The position numbers and the translations under genes were made by a program. From positions 1-37,715 of the forward strand of contig JAMDBQ010000015.1 of the NCBI GenBank assembly GCA_023487445.1: a stretch of 37,715 bases of DNA, in the 5' to 3' direction. Below the pieces are notes generated by a model. The model worked only from the letters and a program-made list of their open reading frames with translations, was not told where the DNA came from and searched no databases. Shown here piece by piece: positions 1 through 9,401 of the stretch (the stretch's first letter is position 1; each line of letters begins with the position of its first letter). The stretch comes from Candidatus Martarchaeota archaeon (GTDB lineage Archaea > Thermoproteota > Thermoprotei_A > Marsarchaeales > Marsarchaeaceae).

Positions 1-639
1 GTACAAATGGGTGACACCGACGAGCTCAAGCAGGGCGTGGGTAGCTGGGGTAGCAGAACCGCGATCGTAGGGGGAGCCGCAGTCGTGGAAGCCGCCCGGA
101 AACTCAAGCAGGAGGCATCTGAGTCGGTGGGTTCAACTGGGGGCCCGGGGTACACCCCTGAAAACCTGCTTAAAATGGACTTCGACGTGACGGTGTTCCG
201 CCAGCAAACCGAACCCCTGATTTCACTTGGCGCGAACCTGGTTACGGCCAAGGTTGGATCCGACGGACTGGTTCAAGTGGTTGAATGCAGGTCGTACTAC
301 GACGTGGGCAGGGCTCTGAACCCCTGGATGGTTGAAGCACAGATTTCGGGTGGAGCGGCTCAGGCGATCGGCCAAACCCTGTTCGAAGAGGTAAAGTACA
401 CGTCCTCAGGGGAACTTCTAACCTATTCAATACTCGATGCGGGGGTGCCGTCGTCGACCTCCATGCCCAGGTATGTCTCAATGTACGAGGAAAACGGCTC
501 CAATCTACCTCATGGAGCCAAAGGCTTGGGGGAGAGCCCAACGATAGGTGTTCCTCCGGCGCTTGCAAGGGCAATTGAGAAGGCGTCGGGGAAAAGAATC
601 ACGAGCACACCGGTCACTCCGGAAAGGCTTTTGACCTGA
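1..639 (+). CDS. Molybdenum-binding subunit of an aldehyde/xanthine oxidase-family hydroxylase, C-terminal part (5' truncated)
   Basis: The reading frame is open from the first base, so the gene starts outside the window and about 212 C-terminal residues are visible. The opening has the family pattern GDTD followed by a SRTA-type segment and a Gly/Ala-rich helix. Near the end, HGAKGLGESPTIG contains the conserved GxGE glutamate that acts as the base at the molybdenum site in this family. These proteins carry molybdopterin cytosine dinucleotide and work with FAD and 2Fe-2S subunits; in Sulfolobales a relative oxidises glyceraldehyde. The substrate cannot be read from this fragment, and the partner subunits are not visible here. 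The gene converges on treY with an 18-base gap. Family assignment is firm; a glyceraldehyde role is only suggested by the sugar-metabolism context. Confidence 0.88.
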   Translation, partial: VQMGDTDELKQGVGSWGSRTAIVGGAAVVEAARKLKQEASESVGSTGGPGYTPENLLKMDFDVTVFRQQTEPLISLGANLVTAKVGSDGLVQVVECRSYYDVGRALNPWMVEAQISGGAAQAIGQTLFEEVKYTSSGELLTYSILDAGVPSSTSMPRYVSMYEENGSNLPHGAKGLGESPTIGVPPALARAIEKASGKRITSTPVTPERLLT

Positions 640-657
640 GGCCGCGCCCCGTGCTGT

Positions 658-3006
658 TCAGTCAGCCACCAGAATGGCTACGGGTGAATGTTCGAAGACG
701 GAGCTTAACGGCGCGTCACCTCTGAACTCCAGGCTCTCTCCGCTGACGATGTCTCTGAATTTCCCGTTAACCCGGATGCGTGTGTCGTACCACGTCTGAC
801 CAATCGGCTCTCCGGGCAGGGAAGCGTAGAATCTCGCGGCAGCAACCACCACCCCGCCCCTCCGGTAGGCAACCACGTTCCTCGCGTAGCGTCCACGCGC
901 GTACAGAGGCGTGTATCCCCGCAGCTTCTCTTGACCAAGTCTCCGGAATTCAAACATCTTTTTCGATAGATACAGCTTCAAGTCTCCGCTGACGAGGCCC
1001 GCAGTCACCTTATCCAAACCCGCTTCGCAAACACGGTCTAGGCTTCGATCAAGCAGGTCGAAGTCGACCCTGCGCCTGTTGTCTGGATCCACTAGGAGGT
1101 AGGTCTGGGCTTCGTTACCCCAGTAGGTGTCGGGTACACCGGGGGAAGTGAATTTTAGAACCGTCTGGGAAACCGAGTTGTAGGCTCCGTGTTTAGCCAC
1201 TCCAGTCCAGAAGCCGGTGAATGAATCCATGAATTCCCCGCTGTTCAGGCATGCATCCACGAATCTGTGCAGCGACTTCTCGTATGACTCGTTGGGTCTA
1301 AGCCACGAGGTGCGAAGCTTCGACTCTTTCGCGGTTTTCAGCATGTAGGCGTTGATGCGCTCCCCGAAACCAGCTCCTCCGCCATTCCACGCCCCGAGAA
1401 GCGCCTGGTAGAACCGGTACTCGTCAACCGGATGGATTTCTGCATCGACGAGTCTACGGCTGATCCTGTGCCAGCTGAGGAGAGCCCTGCGCCAGAACTC
1501 CGGGATCTCTGAAAGAACGTTTACTCTTGCTCTGACGTCTTCGCTGAGCTTGGTGTCGTGCGTGGTGGTGGCTACCATGGTTTGAGGATGCGTCGCCTCC
1601 GCCAGAATGTTTCCCAGGTGGAAGCCGGCTAAACCGTCGCCGGCCCCACGCGGGTCGCAGCCAACCTCGCACAGGGAAATCAGCGGGGAATATCTGAAGA
1701 AGAACGTGTCCTCAAATCCCTTCCCCATGAGCGCGGGCATAAGCTGCTCGAGTTTCCCGATGAAGTCCGTACCAGCTAGCTCCAAAACCCCCTCGGCTGA
1801 GCCAAGCAACTCGGCTAGCTCCCGCACCGAGTGGGATTCGAACAGCCCACCCTCGGAGAGATAGGTCCTGTAGCATCGGGCTCGAAGCACCAAGCGTTTA
1901 ACGGCGTCGGCGTCCACGCCTGCAGCTAGTTGGGAAAGCTGGCTTACAATGCCTTCGAAGTCGCCGCGGAAAAGTGTGTTAAGCACCACGTTCTTACCCT
2001 GCTCGGGGTCTGCGACGCCGCCACCCGTGAACTCCTCGTAGATCCTCCGGATACGCCCCCAGTTTTCAGAGTCAACGAACACCGAGTTAAGCCTCTGCAG
2101 GAAGTCGTAGCCCGTGGTTCCCTGAACAGGCCAGGCGGGCAGCCTCTCGCCACGGGCGAGTATCTTTTCAACGAATATGTACCTCTCCCCCAATCTCTCC
2201 CTGAGCCGGCCGAGATATTCGCCGGGTCTGAGAAGGCCATCCACGTGGTCGACCCTCACCCCATCCATATCGTATGCGTCTATAACTCGAAACAGAGTCC
2301 GGTGAGTGACCTGGAACACCCAGGGGTCCTCCTGTCGTAGAGCTATGAGTCCGTTCACGTCGAAGAATCTCCTATAGCCTATCTTCTTAGCCGCGTCCTT
2401 CCAGTACGTAAGCGTATACCACTGTGCACCAACTATCTCGTCCAAAACTTCTGTGGACACGTCGTCTCTGGATGACCGCGTCCACCCGGCAGCATCCAGC
2501 ATTCTTCGGGCTCTAGCATTCAAGGGGAAAGCAAGTTGGCCGTAGCTGAGCCAGGGTTTCCCATGCATCCTGGATACGCGAAACTTTTTGCGCGCTTCCC
2601 CTGGCGGTTCACCCAGCACCGGAACAACTATTTTTCCGTCGTCACCCCACCTCAGGTCGAATAGCCTCGCATACCGTGAACCTCTTCCTTTCTCGAGTAC
2701 CATGTTGACGGGCTACGGCTCAAGCGCCATATGATTCGGAACTATATCCACTATCACGCCGATTCCTGACGTGGCTGCTGTATCACACAAGATGCGTAGC
2801 CCCTCCTCGCCGCCGAGCTGGCTGCTCACCTTGTCGAAGTCGAACACGTCGTAGCCGTGAGAGCTGCCAGGACGCGCTTCAAGAATGGGTGAAAGATACA
2901 CGTGGCTCACCCCAAGCTTCTTAAAGTAGCTCATTCGCTCCGCTAGACGCTGGAAACCGAACCCCGGGTCGAGTTGAACCCGATAGGTGGAGGAAAGCGA
3001 GCGCAT
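658..3006 (-). CDS. treY: Malto-oligosyltrehalose synthase, interrupted by an in-frame UAG
   Basis: TreY converts the reducing-end alpha-1,4 bond of a maltodextrin into a trehalose-type alpha-1,1 bond. The N-terminal piece (3006-2713) starts with STYRVQL and ends at IVDIVPNHMALEP, the first conserved GH13 region. It is followed by TAG (2715-2713), and the same frame resumes with PVNMVLEKGRGSRYA and runs to 658. The second piece (from ATG 2703) carries RRFFDVNGLIALR, DGVRVDHVDGL with the nucleophile Asp, FVEKIL with the acid/base Glu, and TTTHDTKLSEDVR. Both pieces share one frame (303 bases between their Met codons), so the break is a nonsense codon, not a frameshift. Read through, the product is about 782 residues, compared with roughly 720 in Sulfolobus TreY. 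Around the stop about two residues seem missing relative to the family. A TATA-like CTTTAAACG at 3029-3037 serves the start. The gene may be a recent pseudogene, a sequence error or a read-through gene. Confidence 0.85.
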
Positions 3007-3028
3007 ACTCCTAGATTCAAAGCCGAGC

Positions 3029-3037
3029 GTTTAAAGC
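3029..3037 (-). promoter_or_regulatory. TATA box of treY
   Basis: CTTTAAACG on the minus strand lies about 24-31 nt before the treY ATG at 3006, the position expected for a leaderless or near-leaderless archaeal transcript. An AGGAGT stretch also touches the ATG but is too close to act as a normal ribosome binding site. Confidence 0.5.
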
Positions 3038-3150
3038 CTGCCCACTCAGACACGCGGAAGAAGCTGTGGCTCCGGCTGACGCCTCCCGCTTTAGAGACTC
3101 GGGGCGGAAATCTTGAGCCAACAGTTGATCAACCTGGGTCTGCGGTTCGC

Positions 3151-4887
3151 TCAGGAGCGTAGAGGTGTTTCAACGCCGTCCTCGGCCTCGGGCGGCTCCT
3201 CGTATACTCCGCAGCCCGTCATGAGCCTGATCCGGCCGCCCGATATGGTTTCAGGGAAGCTGGGGTTTGATCTGAGCACCAGCCTCCACTCACCGCTTAG
3301 CTGTGACGAGGCGTCCTGGAAAGCCGCTAAGACAAGCATGCGGTCTAGCCTCACCTCTAACACCCCGTCTTGATAGCGGGCTGACACCCTTGAAGGAGTG
3401 TAATGCCTCTGTTTTAGCCTGATCAGTTTCCTGTAGTAGTCGAAGACCGACTCATCGATCTTCCATGTGAGCATGGATTTCTTGAAGGGTTGTAGGGATT
3501 GGGGGTCATAGTAGTGTTCACCATACTCGCTCCTTCTTCCCTGTCTTACACCGCGTATGACGTCGTCGTCGCCGAAGTCTGTGAAGAACACAAAGTCCGA
3601 TTCTTCTCCATACTCTTCGCCCATGAAAAACATGGGCGTGTAGGGTGCCAGCGTGCAAAGGGTGGCCGCTATCAGCGCCTTCTGCACTCCTACAAGACTT
3701 ATCAGACGTTTCCCGTCAGCCCGGTTCCCCACTTGGTCGTGGTTCTGCGAGTACACTACGAATTTGTTGGGGGGTTCCTTGACTCGCGCCCCGTGAGTCT
3801 TGTTCCTGAAGCGTGAGTACACACCGTCATATATGAATGGAGTTGAGAAACCCTTTACAAGCTGGTCCGGGGAGCCGAAGTCCGCGTAGTAGCCGTCTCT
3901 TTCACCGGTGACGAAGGCGTGCACGGCATGGTGTAGATCGTCAGCCCACTGGAGGTCGCATCCGTATCCACACTCTCCCCCACGGATAACCCTGGGATCG
4001 TTAAGGTCGCTTTCAGCTATAAGGAGAATCTTACGTCCAGTCACAGCTTCGGCGTCGCGGACGCTGTCCGCGATCTCCCTGATCACGTGTCTGGGTGAAA
4101 AGTCGTATATCCCGTGAATAGCATCCAGCCGTAGCCCGTCAACATGGTACTCGTATATCCAGTAGAGTGCGTTGTTTACGACGTAGCTTCTAACCTCGTC
4201 GCTGAATGGCCCATCGTAGTTTAAGGCGGGTCCCCAAGGGGTGCGGTACCTCTCAGAAAAGTAGGCTCCGAAATCGGCGAGCACGTTGCCCTCGGGTCCA
4301 AGGTGATTGTACACCACATCAAGTATGACTCCGATCTTCCTTGCATGAGCCGCGTCAACAAGCTTCTTCAACATGTAAGGTCCCCCGTAGGTGTTTTGAA
4401 CAGCATAGGGAAGCACGCCGTCGTAGCCCCAGTTACGGGAGCCGGGAAACTGGGCTACAGGCATGAGTTCAATGGCATTCACCCCTAAACCGGCCAGGTA
4501 ATCAAGTTTCGAGATGACCCCCTCAAAGTCCTTTGCGAAGCAGCCAACGTGCAACTCGTACACAACCGGATTCACCACCCCCTTCCACTTGGAGTCGGTC
4601 CATGGATAAGCCGTGGAAACAATGGTGGACGGACCATGAACGCCTTTGGCCTGCCACCTTGAGCATGGATCGGGTCTGCTACCCCGATCGATCACGTAAA
4701 CGTACTCTTCTCCTAGACGAGTTTTGAGCTGCGTGGAGAAGTAACCTTTGTCTTCACGATGCATTTCAATCTCGGTTGTTCCCTCTCCACGGACGAGTTT
4801 TAGGTATACATGTTTCTGCTTGGGAGCCCACACTCTGAACTCAGTGTACTCTCCCCTGTAGTTAGCACCCGTGGGCAGACTCCACAT
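3151..4887 (-). CDS. treZ: Malto-oligosyltrehalose trehalohydrolase
   Basis: TreZ releases trehalose from the maltooligosyl-trehalose made by TreY. The 578-residue protein has an N-terminal beta-sandwich (about residues 1-95) and a GH13 barrel. Visible motifs are the DVVYNH region near 190-194, the nucleophile Asp255 in DGLRLDAI, the acid/base Glu292 in IAESDLND, and the transition-state Asp384 in QNHDQVGN. Length and spacing match the Sulfolobus enzyme (about 560 residues). The ATG at 4887 has a TATA-like element about 21-29 nt upstream, which supports a leaderless start. treY follows 144 bases downstream with its own TATA element. treX is divergent across a 104-base shared promoter region. 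TreX, TreY and TreZ together form the standard glycogen-to-trehalose pathway in the cytoplasm. Confidence 0.95.
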   Translation of the reverse strand: MWSLPTGANYRGEYTEFRVWAPKQKHVYLKLVRGEGTTEIEMHREDKGYFSTQLKTRLGEEYVYVIDRGSRPDPCSRWQAKGVHGPSTIVSTAYPWTDSKWKGVVNPVVYELHVGCFAKDFEGVISKLDYLAGLGVNAIELMPVAQFPGSRNWGYDGVLPYAVQNTYGGPYMLKKLVDAAHARKIGVILDVVYNHLGPEGNVLADFGAYFSERYRTPWGPALNYDGPFSDEVRSYVVNNALYWIYEYHVDGLRLDAIHGIYDFSPRHVIREIADSVRDAEAVTGRKILLIAESDLNDPRVIRGGECGYGCDLQWADDLHHAVHAFVTGERDGYYADFGSPDQLVKGFSTPFIYDGVYSRFRNKTHGARVKEPPNKFVVYSQNHDQVGNRADGKRLISLVGVQKALIAATLCTLAPYTPMFFMGEEYGEESDFVFFTDFGDDDVIRGVRQGRRSEYGEHYYDPQSLQPFKKSMLTWKIDESVFDYYRKLIRLKQRHYTPSRVSARYQDGVLEVRLDRMLVLAAFQDASSQLSGEWRLVLRSNPSFPETISGGRIRLMTGCGVYEEPPEAEDGVETPLRS

Positions 4888-4907
4888 ACACCGTGTTTAG
4901 TGGAGCG

Positions 4908-4916
4908 TAACCATAA
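4908..4916 (-). promoter_or_regulatory. TATA-like element of treZ
   Basis: TTATGGTTA on the minus strand sits about 21-29 nt before the treZ ATG (4887). It implies a transcript that begins at or very near the start codon. Confidence 0.45.
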
Positions 4917-4928
4917 GCGCTTCTCATC

Positions 4929-4943
4929 TTAAGGTACCCTTAA
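4929..4943. promoter_or_regulatory. Candidate operator between treZ and treX
   Basis: TTAAGG and CCTTAA form a perfect 6-bp inverted repeat around the spacer TAC, placed between the divergent treZ and treX TATA elements (4908-4916 and 4958-4964). A regulator bound here could control both genes; the TrmB-like protein encoded after treX is the obvious candidate. The repeat is short, so chance is a real alternative. Confidence 0.35.
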
Positions 4944-4957
4944 CCACGCGTTAAAGG

Positions 4958-4964
4958 TTAATAC
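4958..4964 (+). promoter_or_regulatory. TATA-like element of treX
   Basis: TTAATAC lies 28-34 nt before the treX ATG at 4992, matching the leaderless archaeal layout seen at other units in this window. Confidence 0.45.
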
Positions 4965-4991
4965 ACGCCTCGTTTTTGTCGGATGTAAAGA

Positions 4992-7118
4992 ATGTCTAAA
5001 CCGGGTAAATTCTATCCTCAGGGATGCACCTGGGACGGCTACGGGTGTAACTTCGCAGTATACTCTGAAAACGCCTCCTCTGTTGAGCTTTGCCTGTTCA
5101 AATCTGCCTCCGATGCCGGGCCAAGCGAGGTTGTCAAACTCAGGGAAAGAGACATGTTCGTGTGGCACACTTATTTGTCGGGTGTTTCACCCGGGCAGCT
5201 GTACGGCTACAGGGTTGACGGTCCCTACGAACCGCTGAAGGGTCTGAGGTTCAACAAGAACAAATTGCTCATTGACCCATACGCTAAGGCGATAAGCGGC
5301 AGGGTAGAGTGGGACGATACAATTTTCGGGTACAGGGTAAACGACCCCGCAGCCGACCTGTCCTTCGACGACAGAGACAACTGCTCCAAGGCGCCGAAAT
5401 CGGTGGTCGTGGACCCCTACTTCGACTGGGAGGGAGACAGGAGGCCAAACACTCCCTGGGGCAAAACCGTGATATATGAGACTCATGTGAAGGGTTTGAC
5501 CGTAAACCACCCCCGCGTGCCCGAGGATCTCAGAGGAAAGTATCTTGGGTTGAGCTGCGACGAAGTGCTGAGCCACATCAAGTCTCTAGGGGTAACCGCG
5601 GTTGAACTCATGCCCGTACACCACCACGTCAACGACAAGTTTCTCGTGGACAAGGGGCTTGTGAACTACTGGGGTTACAACACGATTGGGTTCTTCGCTC
5701 CTGAAACCGCGTACTCTTTGGTTTCGGAGGGTGCGAGACATATCGCCGAGTTCAAACAGATGGTCAAGATTCTCCACCAGAACGGTTTAGAGGTGATTCT
5801 TGACGTGGTGTACAACCATACCGCGGAGGGAAACCATATGGGGCCGACCCTGAGCTTCAGAGGTATAGATAACCCCACGTACTACAGGCTTAAACCCGAC
5901 GAACCCCGGTACTATATGGACTTCACGGGGACGGGTAACAGTCTGAATGTGAGGCACCCGCAGGTGCTTCAGATGATGATGGACAGCCTCCGCTACTGGG
6001 TCCAGGAAATGCATGTTGACGGGTTCCGATTCGACCTTGCTTCAGCGCTTGCAAGAGAATTCTACGAAGTGGACAAGCTTTCTTCCTTCTTCGACGTGAT
6101 ACATCAGGACCCCGTCTTGTCCAGGGTTAAATTGATCGCTGAGCCATGGGACCTAGGCCAGGGGGGCTACCAAGTGGGCAACTTCCCTGTTCTTTGGGCT
6201 GAATGGAATGGGAAATACCGTGACACAATGCGCCACTACTGGAGGGGTGACCCCAGCCAGCTGGGTGAGTTCGCAACCAGGCTTGTGGGTTCACCTGATC
6301 TTTACCAGGGCGACGGTAGAAGGCCGCACGCGAGTATAAACTTCATCACATGCCACGACGGGTTCACGATGTACGACCTCGTATCCTATAACGCCAAACA
6401 CAACGAGGCCAACCTCGAAGGAAACCGTGACGGATCCGATGACAACGTAAGCTGGAACTGCGGGGTGGAGGGGCCTACGCAGAGCGCCGAGGTGCTCGAT
6501 CTACGCTTCAAGCAGATGCGTAACTTTATGTTTTCACTAGCCGTGTCTCAGGGTGTTCCCATGATTCTCTGGGGTGACGAGATAGCTAGAACGCAACAAG
6601 GAAACAACAATGCGTATTGCCAGGATAACGAGATAGGGTGGGCCAACTGGTCGCTTAACGCGCGCCAGCTGGAGAACCTTCGGTTCACTAGGAGAATGTT
6701 TGACATCCGAAGAACCCACCCCCTGCTCAGGAGGAAAAACTTCTTTCAGGGCAGAAAGATAAGGGGCAAAGATGTGAAGGACATCACCTGGCTTAGACCA
6801 GACGGCTCGGAGATGACCGAGCAGGACTGGGTTAACTCTGATGTACGAGTACTGGGTGTGCTTCTTTCACTTGGAGCCGACTCCGAGACAGATGAAAACG
6901 GTAACGTGCTCACAGATGACACCCTGCTACTACTGTTCAACTCGAGTGCGGAGCCGGTGGAGTTCGTTTTACCCGAAGGCATCCATGGCTGGAAAGTGCT
7001 TGCGGACACTTCAAACCCTAGTGCAGGCGTTGTAGATGTTGGGAGGGAACGATACAGGCTCTCCGAGCGCAGCGGAGCACTGCTTGGCGCTAGTCCAGCT
7101 TCAGGCCAGCGTGCATGA
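4992..7118 (+). CDS. treX: Glycogen debranching enzyme (GlgX/TreX type)
   Basis: TreX hydrolyses alpha-1,6 branches of glycogen and limit dextrins, giving linear chains for TreY and TreZ. The 708-residue protein has an N-terminal CBM48-like domain (about 5-150) and a GH13 isoamylase-type barrel. Motifs are the DVVYNHTAEGN region near 271-281, the nucleophile Asp348 in DGFRFDLAS, the acid/base Glu384 in LIAEPWDLG, and the ITCHDGFTMYDLVSY and KHNEANLEGNRDG segments typical of GlgX/TreX. Length matches Sulfolobus TreX (about 718). The start is the ATG behind the TATA element at 4958-4964. The TrmB-like regulator gene begins 25 bases after the stop, so the two are probably co-transcribed. Confidence 0.95.
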   Translation: MSKPGKFYPQGCTWDGYGCNFAVYSENASSVELCLFKSASDAGPSEVVKLRERDMFVWHTYLSGVSPGQLYGYRVDGPYEPLKGLRFNKNKLLIDPYAKAISGRVEWDDTIFGYRVNDPAADLSFDDRDNCSKAPKSVVVDPYFDWEGDRRPNTPWGKTVIYETHVKGLTVNHPRVPEDLRGKYLGLSCDEVLSHIKSLGVTAVELMPVHHHVNDKFLVDKGLVNYWGYNTIGFFAPETAYSLVSEGARHIAEFKQMVKILHQNGLEVILDVVYNHTAEGNHMGPTLSFRGIDNPTYYRLKPDEPRYYMDFTGTGNSLNVRHPQVLQMMMDSLRYWVQEMHVDGFRFDLASALAREFYEVDKLSSFFDVIHQDPVLSRVKLIAEPWDLGQGGYQVGNFPVLWAEWNGKYRDTMRHYWRGDPSQLGEFATRLVGSPDLYQGDGRRPHASINFITCHDGFTMYDLVSYNAKHNEANLEGNRDGSDDNVSWNCGVEGPTQSAEVLDLRFKQMRNFMFSLAVSQGVPMILWGDEIARTQQGNNNAYCQDNEIGWANWSLNARQLENLRFTRRMFDIRRTHPLLRRKNFFQGRKIRGKDVKDITWLRPDGSEMTEQDWVNSDVRVLGVLLSLGADSETDENGNVLTDDTLLLLFNSSAEPVEFVLPEGIHGWKVLADTSNPSAGVVDVGRERYRLSERSGALLGASPASGQRA

Positions 7119-7142
7119 ATAGGGTGTGCACTCACGTAGCTG

Positions 7143-8249
7143 ATGTACGCTGTATATCTGGGAGAGAACGTACCTAGGACGCCGGTCCCTGTTTTACTCG
7201 AAAAGCTTAGACGCAGCCTCAGCGAACGCTCGGTTGTGTCAGGTGAAATAGAGCAGCTCCTCAAAAGTCTAGGTCTCACCAAAAGGGAATCTGAGATATA
7301 CGTAGGCATGGTGGGTTCTGGCTGGCTTGACGTGAATGAGATTCATCGTAGGACGGGCGCGTATGCTTCCCAGCTCCATTACATCCTTGAGGGGCTGGCA
7401 GAGAAGGGTCTTCTAGAAGTTGAACGTGGAAGACCAATAGTCTACAAGGCCGCGGAGCCCGAGCTAGTAATTGAGTCATACAAGTCAAGGCTGGAGGAAC
7501 TCAAGAAAAAACTCGTTGAAATCAGGGAGCACAACAGCTCGAAACGCGTGGATGACTCGGGTATGGCCAGAATAGTAAGAAATGGTTCAAACATCCTGGT
7601 TAACGCCCAGCAGCTGATTTCCAGGTCCACCGTCGACGTCTTGGTGTACGCGCCCGGGTGGTTCGCCGAGAAACTGGGTTCGTCTCTCGAAAAGGCTTTG
7701 GCAGCCGGGGTTGGCGTTTACCTTGTCACCGACAGCCCACCCTTTACGTTCCTGTCGCGTGACGACGTTTGTGTTAGACGAATCCAGTACCCGGGACTGC
7801 TTGTCGTAGGCGACTGCAGGGTGGGCCTGGTTGGAAGAATCGAACACGGCGAAATAGACGCCGGAACAGCGCTGCATCTAAGCCAGCCAGAAATCGTGGA
7901 CTACCTAGCCGACGGGTTCTACACGAGATTTTGGCTTCCATCCGCTAAGCTTAGGCACCATGCTCTCGCAGCTACGAGGAAGTACACGCTGCACAAACTC
8001 GCCCTAGACGATGTCAGAGCAGCACTAGAGTCGAAAATAAAGGTGATTGCAAGGGTTGAAGGAGTGTTGAACGACACCAATAGACCGGTGAATGTTAGAG
8101 GGGAGGTTGTGTCCTGCCAGTCGAGTCAGGCGACGGGAAGATACAGTTTTACCATCGTGAACGATGATGGCAAGCACAGGATCGGGGGAAGGAACGCATA
8201 TGAAGAAGATGTTTCAGCGGCAAACATAGTCCTAGAATTTATAGGGTAA
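7143..8249 (+). CDS. TrmB-family sugar-responsive transcriptional regulator
   Basis: The 368-residue protein has a TrmB-type winged helix (about 43-105: LLKSLGLTKRESEIYVGMV, then a recognition helix around YASQLHYILEGLAEKGLLEV), a short coiled segment rich in Lys/Glu (about 116-135), and a C-terminal effector domain like that of Pyrococcus TrmB and its paralogues. Such proteins repress or activate sugar transporter and glycolytic genes in response to maltose, trehalose or glucose. The gene sits between treX and the convergent sugar ABC operon, so those are its likely targets. The first 30 or so residues precede the usual family start; a GTG near 7236 is an alternative start. Family is firm; ligand and operator are inferred. 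Confidence 0.87.
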   Translation: MYAVYLGENVPRTPVPVLLEKLRRSLSERSVVSGEIEQLLKSLGLTKRESEIYVGMVGSGWLDVNEIHRRTGAYASQLHYILEGLAEKGLLEVERGRPIVYKAAEPELVIESYKSRLEELKKKLVEIREHNSSKRVDDSGMARIVRNGSNILVNAQQLISRSTVDVLVYAPGWFAEKLGSSLEKALAAGVGVYLVTDSPPFTFLSRDDVCVRRIQYPGLLVVGDCRVGLVGRIEHGEIDAGTALHLSQPEIVDYLADGFYTRFWLPSAKLRHHALAATRKYTLHKLALDDVRAALESKIKVIARVEGVLNDTNRPVNVRGEVVSCQSSQATGRYSFTIVNDDGKHRIGGRNAYEEDVSAANIVLEFIG

Positions 8250-8378
8250 CCTCTTTGTCAACCTAGGCCTGTAGACGTTCCGCCGACGATGGGACCCAGT
8301 GGTAGTGGTCAAGTTATGGTTAGCGGGCTTCGCCTCGCTGGGGCGCCTATCCCGTATCATATGTGGAATTTGCCTTGG

Positions 8379-9401
8379 CTAGGCGCGACTAGACGGTTCT
8401 GACAGTTTTTCACCGGGGGTCTGTACAAGCATTCCGTTTCTGAACGTTAACTGTTTTACTGGCTTAAACCTGATTTCTTCGCCGACTTCCCTCCTGACAG
8501 AATCCCTGATCACAACCCGGGGCCCCTCGTGGGTTACGCAGAATAGGTAGTAGAGGCCACCTGAACTCTCGATCGCTTCGACCTCGGCGTGAAATCCTTC
8601 AGATCCCACTTTAACCCATTCAGGTCTGAATCCCGCCTCGACAGCGCCGTCGCCGCTTCCAGAGTTAATGGGTATAAAGTTCATCGGAAAGTCACCCAGA
8701 AAGTCTCCCAGCCACTTGGTCAGTGGAGCTTCATACATATCCTGGTATCTGGATACACATTCGAATTTGCCGCCGTGCAAGACTCCAACCCTGTCCGCTA
8801 GACTTGCGGCCTCCTTCTGATCGTGGGTTACGTAGACGAATGTCTGGTTGAGTTCCCTCTGAATGCGTTTTAACTCCGCCCTTGCTGAAAGCCTCACTCT
8901 CGCATCAAGATTACTCAGCGGTTCGTCAAGGAGGAAAACAGACGGGTCCCTGACGAGTGCTCTCGCAAGGGCAACCCTCTGCTGTTGTCCGCCGCTTATC
9001 TTGCTAACTGGGCTTTCGAGCACCGAATCTATTTTGAGAAGCTTGGATACGGATTCCACTTTGCCGCGTATCGTGTCTTTGGATGCCCCATGCATTCTGA
9101 GCGGGAAAGATATGTTGCCTCTGACGGTCATGTTCGGGTAGAGCGCGTAGCTTTGGAACACCATCGCTATGTTACGCTTGTTCGGGGGCTGGCTGGTCAC
9201 GTCGACTCCGTTTACGAGTATTCGCCCGGAGTCAGGCTGCTCTATTCCCGCTATGAGTTTGAGTAGGGTTGATTTACCTTCACCCGATGGGCCCAGCACC
9301 ACGAAGAATTCTCCGGGCTCGATGCCCAGGGACAGGTCGTCGATGACCTTTTTGTCGCCGTAGCTCTTTGAGACCTTGGTCAACTCCAGTTTGTAAGTCA
9401 T
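8379..9401 (-). CDS. Sugar ABC transporter ATPase (MalK/UgpC type)
   Basis: This is the cytoplasmic ATPase of a carbohydrate uptake system. The nucleotide-binding domain (about 1-235) shows Walker A GPSGEGKST, a Q-loop in VFQSYALYP, signature SGGQQQR, Walker B VFLLDEP and H-loop VTHD. A C-terminal extension of about 100 residues fits the OB-fold regulatory domain of MalK-type subunits. It is the last gene of a four-gene minus-strand operon and overlaps the preceding permease by 4 bases (9398-9401), which suggests translational coupling. It converges on the TrmB-like gene across 129 bases. Confidence 0.93.
   Translation of the reverse strand: MTYKLELTKVSKSYGDKKVIDDLSLGIEPGEFFVVLGPSGEGKSTLLKLIAGIEQPDSGRILVNGVDVTSQPPNKRNIAMVFQSYALYPNMTVRGNISFPLRMHGASKDTIRGKVESVSKLLKIDSVLESPVSKISGGQQQRVALARALVRDPSVFLLDEPLSNLDARVRLSARAELKRIQRELNQTFVYVTHDQKEAASLADRVGVLHGGKFECVSRYQDMYEAPLTKWLGDFLGDFPMNFIPINSGSGDGAVEAGFRPEWVKVGSEGFHAEVEAIESSGGLYYLFCVTHEGPRVVIRDSVRREVGEEIRFKPVKQLTFRNGMLVQTPGEKLSEPSSRA

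Noticed and set aside
2713-2715. UAG read as a standard amino acid throughout the genome
   Set aside because: Several intact genes here end in TAG at family-normal lengths, so general reassignment does not fit.
6746-7309. 187-residue minus-strand frame over treX and the TrmB-like gene
   Set aside because: It is Ser-rich antisense of two well-supported genes and has no family motif.
8322-8339. Hairpin AGCGGG/CCTCGCT as a terminator between convergent genes
   Set aside because: The stem is only six pairs with one wobble and no T-run follows, so it is not persuasive.
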